NCBI GenBank assembly: GCA_030673005.1
Contig: DAOVFI010000005.1
Span: forward strand, 1-25,453
Origin: Planctomycetales bacterium
Lineage (GTDB): Bacteria > Planctomycetota > Phycisphaerae > SM23-33
Length of the DNA: 25,453 nt
Direction of reading: 5' to 3'
Within the stretch, counting starts at the first letter, position 1; every line of letters begins with the position of its first letter. The notes under the pieces were generated by a model, which worked only from the letters and a program-made list of their open reading frames with translations, was not told the origin of the DNA and did not search any database. Shown piece after piece: positions 7,966 to 16,382 of this stretch. The position numbers and the translations under genes were made by a program.

Positions 7966-10503
7966 CTTTCCGACGTGGCGGAAGTTGAATCTCTTTTCGC
8001 TCAGGCTGAACGCGCCTGGTCCGCCGAAGCGGATGTCGAGCCGCAGGTTCTTCGTCGCCCTGCCTGTGGCGCGGAACTTGTGCGTGCCACGCTTCAGCGA
8101 AACGGGCAGGTACACCCACCGCCGAAGGACGGCCGACCTCGGCCCCTGAATTTTCTTACCGTTCACCTCGATCTTCAATTGCCCGTCGAAATTCACCTGG
8201 AACTGATACGTATCGTCGGACGGGACGTCGAAGTAAGCCTCCAACTTAAAGGACTGATTCTTCCTGACGGCGGCGGTAATCAGGGCCTTCCTGTCGCGCA
8301 GGTCCTTTACGACGGCGGGTTTTTCGCCGCCTTTACAGGTAAGCAGAAGGCCTTTGACGACATTTTTACCCTTCGGCGGTTTGACGCCCGGCAGGCGCGC
8401 CGGCGGCTCGACAGTCAGTTCGATCGGCGCTGCCGCGACGGAAACAGTCTTGCCGTCGGCCTCGATGAAACCGACCGCGTTCAACCGGACCGTCCCCATG
8501 CCAATTCGCCAGGTATCAATCTTCACGTCGCCTTTGGCCCCCTCGACAACGGCCAGTTCACGCGAATTGTGATAAACGCCGATCTTCTTCGCACCGGGCA
8601 GACTCAACGAATACGGAACCTGCCTGCCAAGCGGAACGATGTTTAAGGCCAGTTTGGGAGTAACCTTCAATTTCCGCCCGTTGTTGTTGACCGTGATTCC
8701 CGAAACAAGGTGGCCTTGCGTGGCGATCCGGTCGGCGGTAAAGGCGATGATGCGGAGTTCGTGCCAGCCGTCGGAGAGTTTCGTCGTGTCGAGTTTGAAG
8801 GGTTTTCCCGCCGGATGGATCGCCTTACGCAGGCCGTCGATGAACAGTTCGTACCGCCCGATTCTGATGTCGGCCTCCTTGACGGCGACAGTAAGGGTTA
8901 TTTCGCCCTTGACGGCCTTTTTGTCCTTCAGGTCGGCGAGTGTAACGGTCGGTATCTTCGCCCACGGCCGGCAGAGCGGGTCGCCGATTATCAGGAGTTG
9001 ATAAGGTCCGGAAATCGTTTGATAAAACGCTTCGGCCAGAGAGCAGCCTGACGCGTAAAATAAGTGCATGAACGGCGTAGGGAACTTTGCCTGGACGGCG
9101 TAGGGTTCGCTGACGGTCCCGCAGGTGCCGGCGGCGCCGTAGCGGATGAATTCCGTGCACGCCGTCTGTCCGGAAGTCTGGCTCATCGCGCCGCCGTAAC
9201 TGGTAAGGTGTTCGCAGATGGCGCCGGGCAATATCCTGCAGCCGGACTTGGGCCAATTAAAATTCCCCGACCCGACCATAACACCCATAACGTCGTCGCG
9301 TTTGCTCGGCAGGACGCCCTTGACGGTCTCGGCCTTGACGCCAAGCGCCTTCAAACCGGCGATGACCGAATCGAAACCCCACTGGCGGACGCGCGAGCGG
9401 ACGTTGCTGTTGACCATGAAATAGATCGTCCCTTTCGGGCGTGTCCCGTCGGCTGCGGCGCTGCGGCGGAGGGAACGAATCGCCTCGCTGACCGAGTTGC
9501 CCCGCCCGCTGGTAACGGCGAGGACCGTCGAGAGCACGTAGCCCTGGGACGGTCCGGTCCTCCTGTTCCTGACGATCTGCCCGGCGGGATTCCATCCATA
9601 CCGGCTGGTAAAGCCGACCGGCGGGAAAACGCCGACCTTCGGCGAGCGGATTTCGCCCAGTAGTTTTTTAAAATCCTTCCGTTTCCGCATATCCTTGAAG
9701 TCGTTGTCGGTCTCCGTATGCCGACGGTTGGACCAGCCGGCCTTAACGGCCTTCGTCAGCGTCTCCATCGCATCGTCGGGTTTGTTCTGCCTGGCCAGGC
9801 AGCAGGCGAGGTCATACAGAATGAATTGGGCGTCGGGATGTTCTTTTATCAGTTGGCGGAACAACTTCTCGGCCTCGGCCCATTTTTCCTGGCGGATCAG
9901 TGTTCTCGCGTCGGCGAGGTTTTTCTTCTGCTCGTCCTCGAGTTTGGGCCTTGAGGGTCTGGCGCGGATTCTTTGCCGATAGTACCAGTTGGAGCGGAGG
10001 TAGAGGTAGCCGTATATCCGCTTTGCCGGGTCGCCCGGCTGCTTGCGTATCGTCCACCTGTACATATACGTCAGTCCTGTGATTGACGCGGTGGAGGTGA
10101 TGGGCTTTTTGAAAGTTTTGCCGGTCATGTCCTTGCTGACGGCGATGAGATACGGCACGTCGCTGGAATAGACGATGGCGTCTATCTGTGCGGCCAGGCC
10201 ACGCTCTCCAATCCTGTTGAGAACCGGCTTGAGGATGTGATCGCGGAATTTATCGACGTCAGTCGATTTGAAGTCCCACCATTTGCCGGGGTTGAGATAG
10301 ATTATATTTTTTGGCGGAATGTTTCGCAGGCGGACGTACTCGTTGGCGACCGCCATCGAGGCCCAGCTGTCGGCGTTGACGACAACTGCAACGCCCTCAG
10401 GCCCGCCGCCGGCGAATGACGCCCCGCCGGATAATAAAATCAGCACCGCCCCCAGATACAATCCGATACGAAGGTAATTCACAACCAGCACGTTTCTTTT
10501 CAT
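7948..10503 (-). CDS. TIGR03790-like secreted protein with inserted TPR region and PA14-like C-terminus
   Basis: The 851-residue product starts at ATG 10501-10503 (MKRNVLVVNYLRIGLYLGAVLI), preceded by AGGGAGCGACG, and has a signal peptide cleaved near residue 31 (SFA|GGG). Residues 36-70 (GVAVVVNADSWASMAVANEY, then RNIPPKNIIYL) and 450-510 (GAAGTCGTVSEPYA, LAEAFYQTISGPYQLLIIGDPLCRPW) match my memory of family TIGR03790. A TPR-like stretch lies between them at about 194-270 (WAEAEKLFRQLIKEHPDAQF, then LACCLARQNKPDDAM). The end (DTYQFQVNFDGQLKIEVNGK) is PA14-like. That family is described as restricted to genomes with exosortase; its function is unknown. The GDP motif and Cys/His positions recall gingipain-like peptidases, but I cannot assign catalysis. 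The extreme C-terminus (GTGL) and stop derive from a repeat. Confidence 0.75.
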   Translation of the reverse strand: MKRNVLVVNYLRIGLYLGAVLILLSGGASFAGGGPEGVAVVVNADSWASMAVANEYVRLRNIPPKNIIYLNPGKWWDFKSTDVDKFRDHILKPVLNRIGERGLAAQIDAIVYSSDVPYLIAVSKDMTGKTFKKPITSTASITGLTYMYRWTIRKQPGDPAKRIYGYLYLRSNWYYRQRIRARPSRPKLEDEQKKNLADARTLIRQEKWAEAEKLFRQLIKEHPDAQFILYDLACCLARQNKPDDAMETLTKAVKAGWSNRRHTETDNDFKDMRKRKDFKKLLGEIRSPKVGVFPPVGFTSRYGWNPAGQIVRNRRTGPSQGYVLSTVLAVTSGRGNSVSEAIRSLRRSAAADGTRPKGTIYFMVNSNVRSRVRQWGFDSVIAGLKALGVKAETVKGVLPSKRDDVMGVMVGSGNFNWPKSGCRILPGAICEHLTSYGGAMSQTSGQTACTEFIRYGAAGTCGTVSEPYAVQAKFPTPFMHLFYASGCSLAEAFYQTISGPYQLLIIGDPLCRPWAKIPTVTLADLKDKKAVKGEITLTVAVKEADIRIGRYELFIDGLRKAIHPAGKPFKLDTTKLSDGWHELRIIAFTADRIATQGHLVSGITVNNNGRKLKVTPKLALNIVPLGRQVPYSLSLPGAKKIGVYHNSRELAVVEGAKGDVKIDTWRIGMGTVRLNAVGFIEADGKTVSVAAAPIELTVEPPARLPGVKPPKGKNVVKGLLLTCKGGEKPAVVKDLRDRKALITAAVRKNQSFKLEAYFDVPSDDTYQFQVNFDGQLKIEVNGKKIQGPRSAVLRRWVYLPVSLKRGTHKFRATGRATKNLRLDIRFGGPGAFSLSEKRFNFRHVGKGGTGL

Positions 10504-10516
10504 ACGTCGCTCCCTG

Positions 10517-10561
10517 AAGTATAAACCACAATCCTGTATAATAGTGTCGGTGTTTATACTT
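10517..10561. promoter_or_regulatory. Divergent control region with 10-bp inverted repeat around a -10 box
   Basis: AAGTATAAAC (10517-10526) and GTTTATACTT (10552-10561) are perfect inverted repeats separated by 25 bp. Between them lies TATAAT (10537-10542), a good -10 hexamer for the plus-strand protease gene; its -35 is weak. The site lies 14 nt upstream of the minus-strand start and 100 nt upstream of the plus-strand start. One palindrome could therefore control both divergent genes. A protein-binding role is inference; a transcript hairpin or short repeat is the alternative. Confidence 0.45.
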
Positions 10562-10661
10562 TTCAACGATGGGTATGACAATGGAACAGAATTCGCTTGT
10601 CGCAGAGGGATCGAATTCGTAGCATTTGCCGAATCGAAAACAATCATCGAGGAGTTTGACA

Positions 10662-12677
10662 ATGCAAAAATGGTTAATGGTGTTGTGTTTGGCTTATGCG
10701 TATCTGTTTGCCCCTCTGCCCGCTTCGGGTCAGTCGGTCGGCGGTAAGGGCGAGAGTATCGACGCTCGTCTCCGTCGGGCGGGGCGGTTCGTTGCCCGGT
10801 CCGACAAGTATATGCACCAGTCCAGGCTGCGGCGCGGGATGACCGGATACGGCCTGACTGTGCTGGCCGGGACGAAGATCGAGAAATTCAACGTTATCGT
10901 CGTCAGCGTCATGCGGAACTGGTATCCCCATCAGGACGTGATCCTCTGCCGATTGAGCGGGCTGGGTCTTGAAAAGTCGGGGATCATTCAGGGTATGAGC
11001 GGCTCGCCGATATACATCAAGGACCCCGCCGACGGAAAGCACAAGATGATAGGCGCTCTTGCGTACGGCTGGTCGTTCCAGAAAGAGCCTGTCTGCGGCA
11101 TCCAGCCGATTACGCAGATGCTTGCGATCCAGGGCGTTCCGCTTCCGGGCGCGCCGGTTGCGAAACCCAAACCCGCCGCCGCGGCGGGCAAAGGCGAATT
11201 GGATGCGGATCTTGTCCGGGCCGTCCTGTTGCCTGAGAAGATTGATTTCTCGGCGATGGCGATTGCGAAGCGAAGTCGGGCGGCGCGAACCCCCGGGGAC
11301 CGCGCCGCTCATGATTCTCCTTTTACGACTCGAAAACAGGCTGCCCCGACGGGATATTCGGCAAGCAACCTGCGCCGTCCGTCGCCCCGATTGATTCCGC
11401 TGGCGACGCCGATTATGGTGACCGGCGCAGGTTCGCGGACGATCGGACTGGCCGAAAAGGTCTTCGTCGGAACGGGTCTGGTTCCAATGCGCGCCGGGAG
11501 CGTCGGCGCCGCCGAGGCCGACGCCGCGAAGAACACGCGCCTGGCGCCGGGTTCGTCCGTATCGGTCCCGCTGATCAGCGGGGACCTGGACTGGACCGGC
11601 GTCGGAACTGTAACCGAGATTATCGGCGACCGCGTACTGGCCTTCGGGCACTCCATGTTCGCCGAAGGGCCGGTTCAGATGCCGATGGGCACTGCCTACG
11701 TGCACACGGTAATCTCATCGATGTCGGCGAGTTTCAAACTCGGCTCGACGTTGAAGATCACCGGCGCGCTGACGCACGACGAATCCACCGGCGTATCCGG
11801 ACAAGTCGGGCGGAAGGCCGAGATGATCCCCATGACCGTTACCTGCCACTGGCCGACGGGCGAGCAGAAGTTCAGTTACAGGCTGCTGCGGCACCGCTGG
11901 TTCACTGCCGTCCTGGCAAGGCTGGTAGTGGCCAATTCCGTCTATGCCAACCGCACCGTGCCCGAACGCCACACCATCGAATACGCCGTCGATATCGAGT
12001 TCGAGAAATTCGGGCGATACAAATCGACCAATATCAGCAGCGGCAGCGACATCGCCGAGGCGGTCAGCGACCTGACCCGCCCGCTGGTGGCGATGATGAA
12101 CACGCCGCTGGGCAAGCCGGTCTTCCCGAAATCCATCAACGTTACCGTAGCGATCCGTCCGGTCCGTCGGGTGGCCGGGATACTTTCGGTCGCGATTGAC
12201 CGGAACGTCTATAAACCCGGCGAAAAGGTAACGGCCCAGGTAACCCTCCGCCCGTACCGCGCCGAACGCGCCGTCAAAACCGTTTCGATAACGCTTCCGA
12301 AGGACCTTCCCGACGGCCGGTATTCCCTGACCGTCTGCACAGCAGAGGCGGTCGCGCGGGCAAGGATGGCCGAGATGCCTCACAAGTTCAGACCGAGGAC
12401 GGTCGAGCAACTTTTTGACGCGATAAAGAACGTCGTCGAACCCAGGGCCGACAGGCTTTACGTGTGCTTACCGCTGCCGGAAGGCGGACTGGCGGTAAAG
12501 AAAAATGAACTCGAGCATCTGCCGGTGAGCATAGCAGGGTTGCTCTCCAGGGCCGCTCCGACCGATACGAACGCCTATCGGCGCAGCAAAATCGAGTCAT
12601 TCCGGACCAATTACGTTCTCGCCGGCTCCGTCGGCGCCGGATTCACCGTTATAAAGCATCCACGACGCGAACATTGA
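10662..12677 (+). CDS. SpoIVB-like peptidase, family S55, secreted
   Basis: The 671-residue protein starts at ATG 10662 with GAGGAG at 10649-10654. Residues 1-24 are a signal sequence (MQKWLMVLCLAYAYLFAPLP). The S55 segment covers about residues 55-145: RRGMTGYGLTVLAGTKIEKF, then GIIQGMSGSPIYI with GMSGSPIY at 111-118 holding the presumed nucleophilic serine, then MIGALAYGW. A second conserved block, VGTVTEIIGDRVLAFGHSMF, has His330 in FGHSMF. In Bacillus SpoIVB the catalytic His precedes the Ser as I recall, so the order here is reversed. The rest is unassigned beta-rich sequence. The role is probably envelope proteolysis; sporulation is not implied. It is transcribed away from the TIGR03790-like gene and is followed by an AT-rich repeat. 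Confidence 0.83.
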   Translation: MQKWLMVLCLAYAYLFAPLPASGQSVGGKGESIDARLRRAGRFVARSDKYMHQSRLRRGMTGYGLTVLAGTKIEKFNVIVVSVMRNWYPHQDVILCRLSGLGLEKSGIIQGMSGSPIYIKDPADGKHKMIGALAYGWSFQKEPVCGIQPITQMLAIQGVPLPGAPVAKPKPAAAAGKGELDADLVRAVLLPEKIDFSAMAIAKRSRAARTPGDRAAHDSPFTTRKQAAPTGYSASNLRRPSPRLIPLATPIMVTGAGSRTIGLAEKVFVGTGLVPMRAGSVGAAEADAAKNTRLAPGSSVSVPLISGDLDWTGVGTVTEIIGDRVLAFGHSMFAEGPVQMPMGTAYVHTVISSMSASFKLGSTLKITGALTHDESTGVSGQVGRKAEMIPMTVTCHWPTGEQKFSYRLLRHRWFTAVLARLVVANSVYANRTVPERHTIEYAVDIEFEKFGRYKSTNISSGSDIAEAVSDLTRPLVAMMNTPLGKPVFPKSINVTVAIRPVRRVAGILSVAIDRNVYKPGEKVTAQVTLRPYRAERAVKTVSITLPKDLPDGRYSLTVCTAEAVARARMAEMPHKFRPRTVEQLFDAIKNVVEPRADRLYVCLPLPEGGLAVKKNELEHLPVSIAGLLSRAAPTDTNAYRRSKIESFRTNYVLAGSVGAGFTVIKHPRREH

Positions 12678-12797
12678 ACCACGAATTACACGAATTATTA
12701 CGAATTTCACGAATGGTTTTCTTGTTAAAATTTGTGTAATTAGAATAAATTTGTGTAATTAGAATAAATTAGTGTAATTAGTGGTAATAATTCGTGT
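12676..12797. repeat. AT-rich repeat element (CACGAATTACACGAATTA type) with 19-bp tandem units
   Basis: Directly after the protease stop codon come ACCACGAATTACACGAATTA and further GAATT-spaced units. Then the 19-mer ATTTGTGTAATTAGAATAA occurs twice and a diverged third copy ends in AGTGTAATTAGTGGTAA. The GTGTAATTAGTGGT at the right is roughly the inverse of ACCACGAATTACAC at the left, giving an overall inverted repeat. The composition is much more AT-rich than the flanking genes. It separates the S55 gene from the DUF4340 gene and ends just before the latter's ribosome site. Confidence 0.8.
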
Positions 12798-12810
12798 TAC
12801 GGAGTGGGAG

Positions 12811-15126
12811 ATGAATGTCAAGACGACGATAATTCTGCTGATTTTGTTGATTCTGTGTGTGGGCTACATGCTGTACTTTCACACCGACTGGTTCGGTCGG
12901 CAGGACAAGCCGGAAGAAGTTATCGAGCCGGACAAGCGGCTGGCGGGCGATTTCGGCAAGATTCATCGCCTGGCGATGGAGCGTCCCGGGGTCGAAAAGA
13001 TCGTCATCGTCCGGCGGGACGGGAAGTGGCGCATCATCGAGCCGATAGAAGCGCCGGCTGCCGAATGGGAGGTTGACGCCGTCGCTGCAATAGTTTCCGG
13101 TCTGCGTTACGTCCAGAAGCACGCCGGCGACGATCCGCAATACCAGGACGACGTAACGGGCCTGTCGGCGCCGCTGTACACCGTTTCCTTCACAGACGAG
13201 AAGGGCAAGACCTGTACGATAAAAGTCGGGCGGAACGCACCGGCCCCGCCGGGGGGACGAACCTACGTGCAGATTGCCGGCGATAATCACGTCTTTGTCG
13301 TCGAAGCCGACCTGCATAAAACGCTCAATAAAACGCTCACCGATTATCGTCAGAAGTACGTCGCCCGATTCGATACCGACCGGGCGGTGCGTATGGAAGT
13401 CCGGGGCGATGAAAATTACCTGCTTATCAGGACCGGCGACAAATGGGCGATCGACTCGCCGGTTTCGGCCCGCGCCGATCAGGAAAAGGTCAAGGGCCTT
13501 CTTCGGGCGGTCGGCGACATCCACGCCGTCAAATTCGTTGAAGATAATCCAAAGGATCTCGGGTCCTACGGGTTGGACAAACCTCGCCTGCTGGTAACGG
13601 TCGAACTGTCGGAGCCGAAGCCGAAAACCGCCACGGAAACCACGACGACAAAACCGACCGTGGCGAAAAAGCCGGAGATTATTTCCGTGGCGTTCGGGTC
13701 CGTTGCGAATCAAAAGGTCTTCGTAAAACTCGCCGGGAAGCCGTGGGTCTTCCAGGTGGCCGAATCCGAACTTGAGAAACTCCAGCCGAAACTGCGAGAC
13801 CTTCGCGACAGGCATGTAATGGACATCGCCGGAAAGGATATCTCGCGGATCGAGATTACCCTCTCGACCGGCGGGTCGGCGACGCTCGAAAAATCAGGCG
13901 GGAAATGGCGGATGCTTTCGCCGTTCAAGGGCGACTGCGAAGACAAGGCCATCGAAGAACTCATCTCGTCGATCCGGGACCTTAAAGTCAGCCAGTTCCG
14001 GGACACCCCGACGTCCCTGGCCGCCTTCGGTCTGGAACCGCCCCGGGGTAAAATCCTGCTGCATTTCCGCCGAAGCGACAAGACGTCCGCGATGCTGCTG
14101 GGCAGGGAAAGCAGCAGCAGGCAGATGGGGTTCGTCAAAGACGCCCGCGGAAAATCCGTCGCCGTCGTTACCGCCGACGAACTGGCGAAACTGTCCCGCC
14201 CGTCGCCTGCCTACCGCAGCAGAACGATATTCGAACTGCCCGACGACGCCCGAATCGTCCGGGTCGATCTGGACAGACCGGATGGGAAATTCACCGTCGA
14301 AAAAACAGGCGACGCCGATTTCAAACTCACCGCTCCGGTTACCGCCGAGACCGACTCGGCAAACGTCGATGCACTGCTGGAGGCTCTCAAGAGTATCCGC
14401 GCCGATAAAATCGTCGTATTGAATAATATCCTGCCGAAGCGATTCGCCGAGGCCAGGGGTATCCGTGTAAGGCTTTACCGCCGCACTCCCGTCCCGACGA
14501 GTATGCCCGCCACCGCACCGGCGACTCAGCCTTCCACCAGGCCGGTGAAATACAGAACAAGCCGAGCCGGTTCGCTGGTCGTAATAAAAGACAAAGGCGA
14601 CTCCTACGTCTGGATGGAAAAAGAGGCCGGTCCGTTCGTCGTCGGTCAACTTGACGGGAAATTTTACGATATATTCGCAGCCGAGATGCGCCACAGGGCC
14701 GTATTGAAAAAGATGGACGTCGGCAAGATCGTCTCGGTTAAGTTGGATATGGAGAAAACCTCGATGGAACTCGTCCGGTCGGGACAGGTCTGGCGATACA
14801 GCACCGATACGCTGGTCAAGGTCGATGCCGAAAAGATCAAGCGGTTCCTGTCCGACCTTTCGGCGCTCAAGGCCGACCGGTTCGCCGATTACAGCGCCAA
14901 GCCAAACCTTTTACGCTTCGGCCTGGATAAACCCGCCATGACAATAACGATGAAGACCGACGACAATAAGAAATTCTGGTTGAAGTTGTCACGGACCGGA
15001 CCGGTCGGAACCAAGGGCCTTTACGCTTCCGGCAGCGACGCGCCCGGTGTCTTCGTCCTGACCCCGGCGACACAAAAGAAAATGACAAAATCCATGAAGG
15101 ACTTTCGGAAAGATAGTAGCCCGTAG
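12811..15126 (+). CDS. DUF4340 protein with five repeated domains
   Basis: The 771-residue protein is anchored by one N-terminal membrane helix (KTTIILLILLILCVGYMLYF) with the rest outside the cytoplasm. I choose ATG 12811 because GGAGTGGGAG precedes it; a GTG at 12781 lies inside the repeat. The DUF4340 motif G-x-W-x-x-x-x-P followed by a helix and a YGLD-x-P strand recurs five times. Copies start near residue 70 (GKWRIIEP), 209 (DKWAIDSP), 363 (GKWRMLSP), 503 (FKLTAP) and 659 (QVWRYSTD); GLDKP and GLEPP follow copies 2, 3 and 5. DUF4340 genes usually adjoin GldA/F/G genes, so it likely serves the ABC system encoded at 3227-7784. Its last codons AGT AGC CCG TAG are repeat sequence. Function is unknown. 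Confidence 0.85.
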   Translation: MNVKTTIILLILLILCVGYMLYFHTDWFGRQDKPEEVIEPDKRLAGDFGKIHRLAMERPGVEKIVIVRRDGKWRIIEPIEAPAAEWEVDAVAAIVSGLRYVQKHAGDDPQYQDDVTGLSAPLYTVSFTDEKGKTCTIKVGRNAPAPPGGRTYVQIAGDNHVFVVEADLHKTLNKTLTDYRQKYVARFDTDRAVRMEVRGDENYLLIRTGDKWAIDSPVSARADQEKVKGLLRAVGDIHAVKFVEDNPKDLGSYGLDKPRLLVTVELSEPKPKTATETTTTKPTVAKKPEIISVAFGSVANQKVFVKLAGKPWVFQVAESELEKLQPKLRDLRDRHVMDIAGKDISRIEITLSTGGSATLEKSGGKWRMLSPFKGDCEDKAIEELISSIRDLKVSQFRDTPTSLAAFGLEPPRGKILLHFRRSDKTSAMLLGRESSSRQMGFVKDARGKSVAVVTADELAKLSRPSPAYRSRTIFELPDDARIVRVDLDRPDGKFTVEKTGDADFKLTAPVTAETDSANVDALLEALKSIRADKIVVLNNILPKRFAEARGIRVRLYRRTPVPTSMPATAPATQPSTRPVKYRTSRAGSLVVIKDKGDSYVWMEKEAGPFVVGQLDGKFYDIFAAEMRHRAVLKKMDVGKIVSVKLDMEKTSMELVRSGQVWRYSTDTLVKVDAEKIKRFLSDLSALKADRFADYSAKPNLLRFGLDKPAMTITMKTDDNKKFWLKLSRTGPVGTKGLYASGSDAPGVFVLTPATQKKMTKSMKDFRKDSSP

Positions 15127-15372
15127 GGTGTGCAGGGAACAGAACCTTAACTAACAGGACAACGCGGGGTAATGAGAAGCAGAAAAAATTGAATTTTGAA
15201 TAACGAACACAGAATGTCGAATTTCGAAGTAAAGACACAAACCGTTGGTCAAGCCGCCTTATGAAAAGTGTTTTTTCACTTCGAAATTCGTAATTCCGCG
15301 TTCAATATTCGATATTCTCTTATAATGCTTAGCCCGTAGGGTGTGCAGGGAACGGAACCTTACGCACCCTAC
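15116..15372. repeat. Nested repeat cluster: two GTAGGGTG copies flanking an AT-rich inverted-repeat element
   Basis: GTAGCCCGTAGGGTGTGCAG begins at 15116 and a near-identical copy (TAGCCCGTAGGGTGTGCAGG) begins at 15330. The second closes with CACCCTAC at 15365-15372, forming a full palindrome from 15336. Between them, arms at about 15191-15230 and 15278-15319 are inverted copies of a GAATTTCGAAGT-containing sequence at roughly 75 percent match, resembling a MITE. The arrangement suggests insertion into, or assembly beside, an existing GTAGGGTG element. Nothing coding is seen in this 278-bp gap. The left end overlaps the DUF4340 stop codon. Confidence 0.7.
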
Positions 15373-15404
15373 CAATGCCGGTCACTACCGTGGAGGTTTG
15401 AAAC

Positions 15405-16367
15405 GTGCGAAAGACACTGCTGCTGCTATTGATGCCGGTGATGCTTCCGGTCGCCGACGCTAAGAAGCCGCTGGAAACGCCCGTTACGGATGCGGAATTC
15501 GAGAAGATTCTCACCGCACTGAAGGACGAGGCAAAGACCTTCGCCGCAGCCGCTGACGACAAAGGCCCTTCATCAAGCAAGACTGTCGCCGGATTGCAGT
15601 ATTCGGCCAAGTCATCGGCCCCGCTTGTAAAGGTAATCAAGGCCCTCCCGTCCGAGCCGCTGGAGAAGTTGTACGTCGCCTTCCAGATCCTCGGCCCGCT
15701 GAAGATGTCTTCCGACGAGACTATGAACCTGCTCAGTCAACCGCTTTTTGCCCTGCTTGTGAATGACTGTCGATACAAGTCCATGCCCGGATTGTCCGGG
15801 TCGGATTTGTCGGATCTGGCGCCGCCGAAGCCGTCGGTCAAGGAGTCGCCGGCACGGGTCAAACGCCGCAACGAGGTCCGCCGGCGAAAGGCAGCCGCAG
15901 AATGGGCCGTCGTCAAATATAACAGGACAGTCAATGCGCTCGAAACGACAATTAAGCAGATACTGGTTCTCATGAACGACCCCGTCGCCGATGACGCGCT
16001 TCTGCAAAAGATCGAAACCGAGCAGAAACACCGGTTGATAACCTTCGAAAAGACACTCTCGATAATCTGGACCGAGTCGGGTCGGATGAAAAAGGCGAGG
16101 GCGGGCAAGTATTACCGCAGGCTGAAGAAAATCGCCCAGGACAGCGGTCTGCGGAAAAAACGCCGCTACGTTAATCCGACAAAACCCGCCTACAATAAAA
16201 CAGGCAACAGTTCGTTTGAATCGAAGAAGGTTTGCTTCGCGGTTTCGGTGCTGAAAGTGGTCAACGTCGTGGCGACCTCTGCGCAGGAACCGGCTGTAAC
16301 GATCCCCGGCGATAAGCCGCGCAAAGACCCAAGGAGAAAAACTCCCAGGCGGCCTCGCCGGCGCTGA
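15405..16367 (+). CDS. Secreted hypothetical protein with basic tail
   Basis: I do not recognise a family for this 320-residue protein. It starts at GTG 15405 with a strong GGAGG about ten bases upstream. Residues 1-19 look like a signal peptide (MRKTLLLLLMPVMLPVADA). The body is mainly helical, rich in Lys, Ala and Leu, with a central KRRNEVRRRKAAAEW segment and probable coiled-coil stretches. The end is very basic (RKDPRRKTPRRPRRR), which could bind nucleic acid, peptidoglycan polymers or another acidic partner. It is separated by only 15 nt from aroDE, so the two are probably co-transcribed although no functional link is evident. Confidence 0.7.
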   Translation: MRKTLLLLLMPVMLPVADAKKPLETPVTDAEFEKILTALKDEAKTFAAAADDKGPSSSKTVAGLQYSAKSSAPLVKVIKALPSEPLEKLYVAFQILGPLKMSSDETMNLLSQPLFALLVNDCRYKSMPGLSGSDLSDLAPPKPSVKESPARVKRRNEVRRRKAAAEWAVVKYNRTVNALETTIKQILVLMNDPVADDALLQKIETEQKHRLITFEKTLSIIWTESGRMKKARAGKYYRRLKKIAQDSGLRKKRRYVNPTKPAYNKTGNSSFESKKVCFAVSVLKVVNVVATSAQEPAVTIPGDKPRKDPRRKTPRRPRRR

Positions 16368-16382
16368 TGAGAGAGACGGACC

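Noticed and set aside
10674..11705. 343-codon minus-strand frame
   Set aside because: Antisense to the S55 protease, which has clear motifs, a signal peptide and a ribosome site.
12778..13815. 345-codon minus-strand frame
   Set aside because: Antisense to DUF4340; Arg/Gly/Phe-rich composition typical of shadow frames, no motif.
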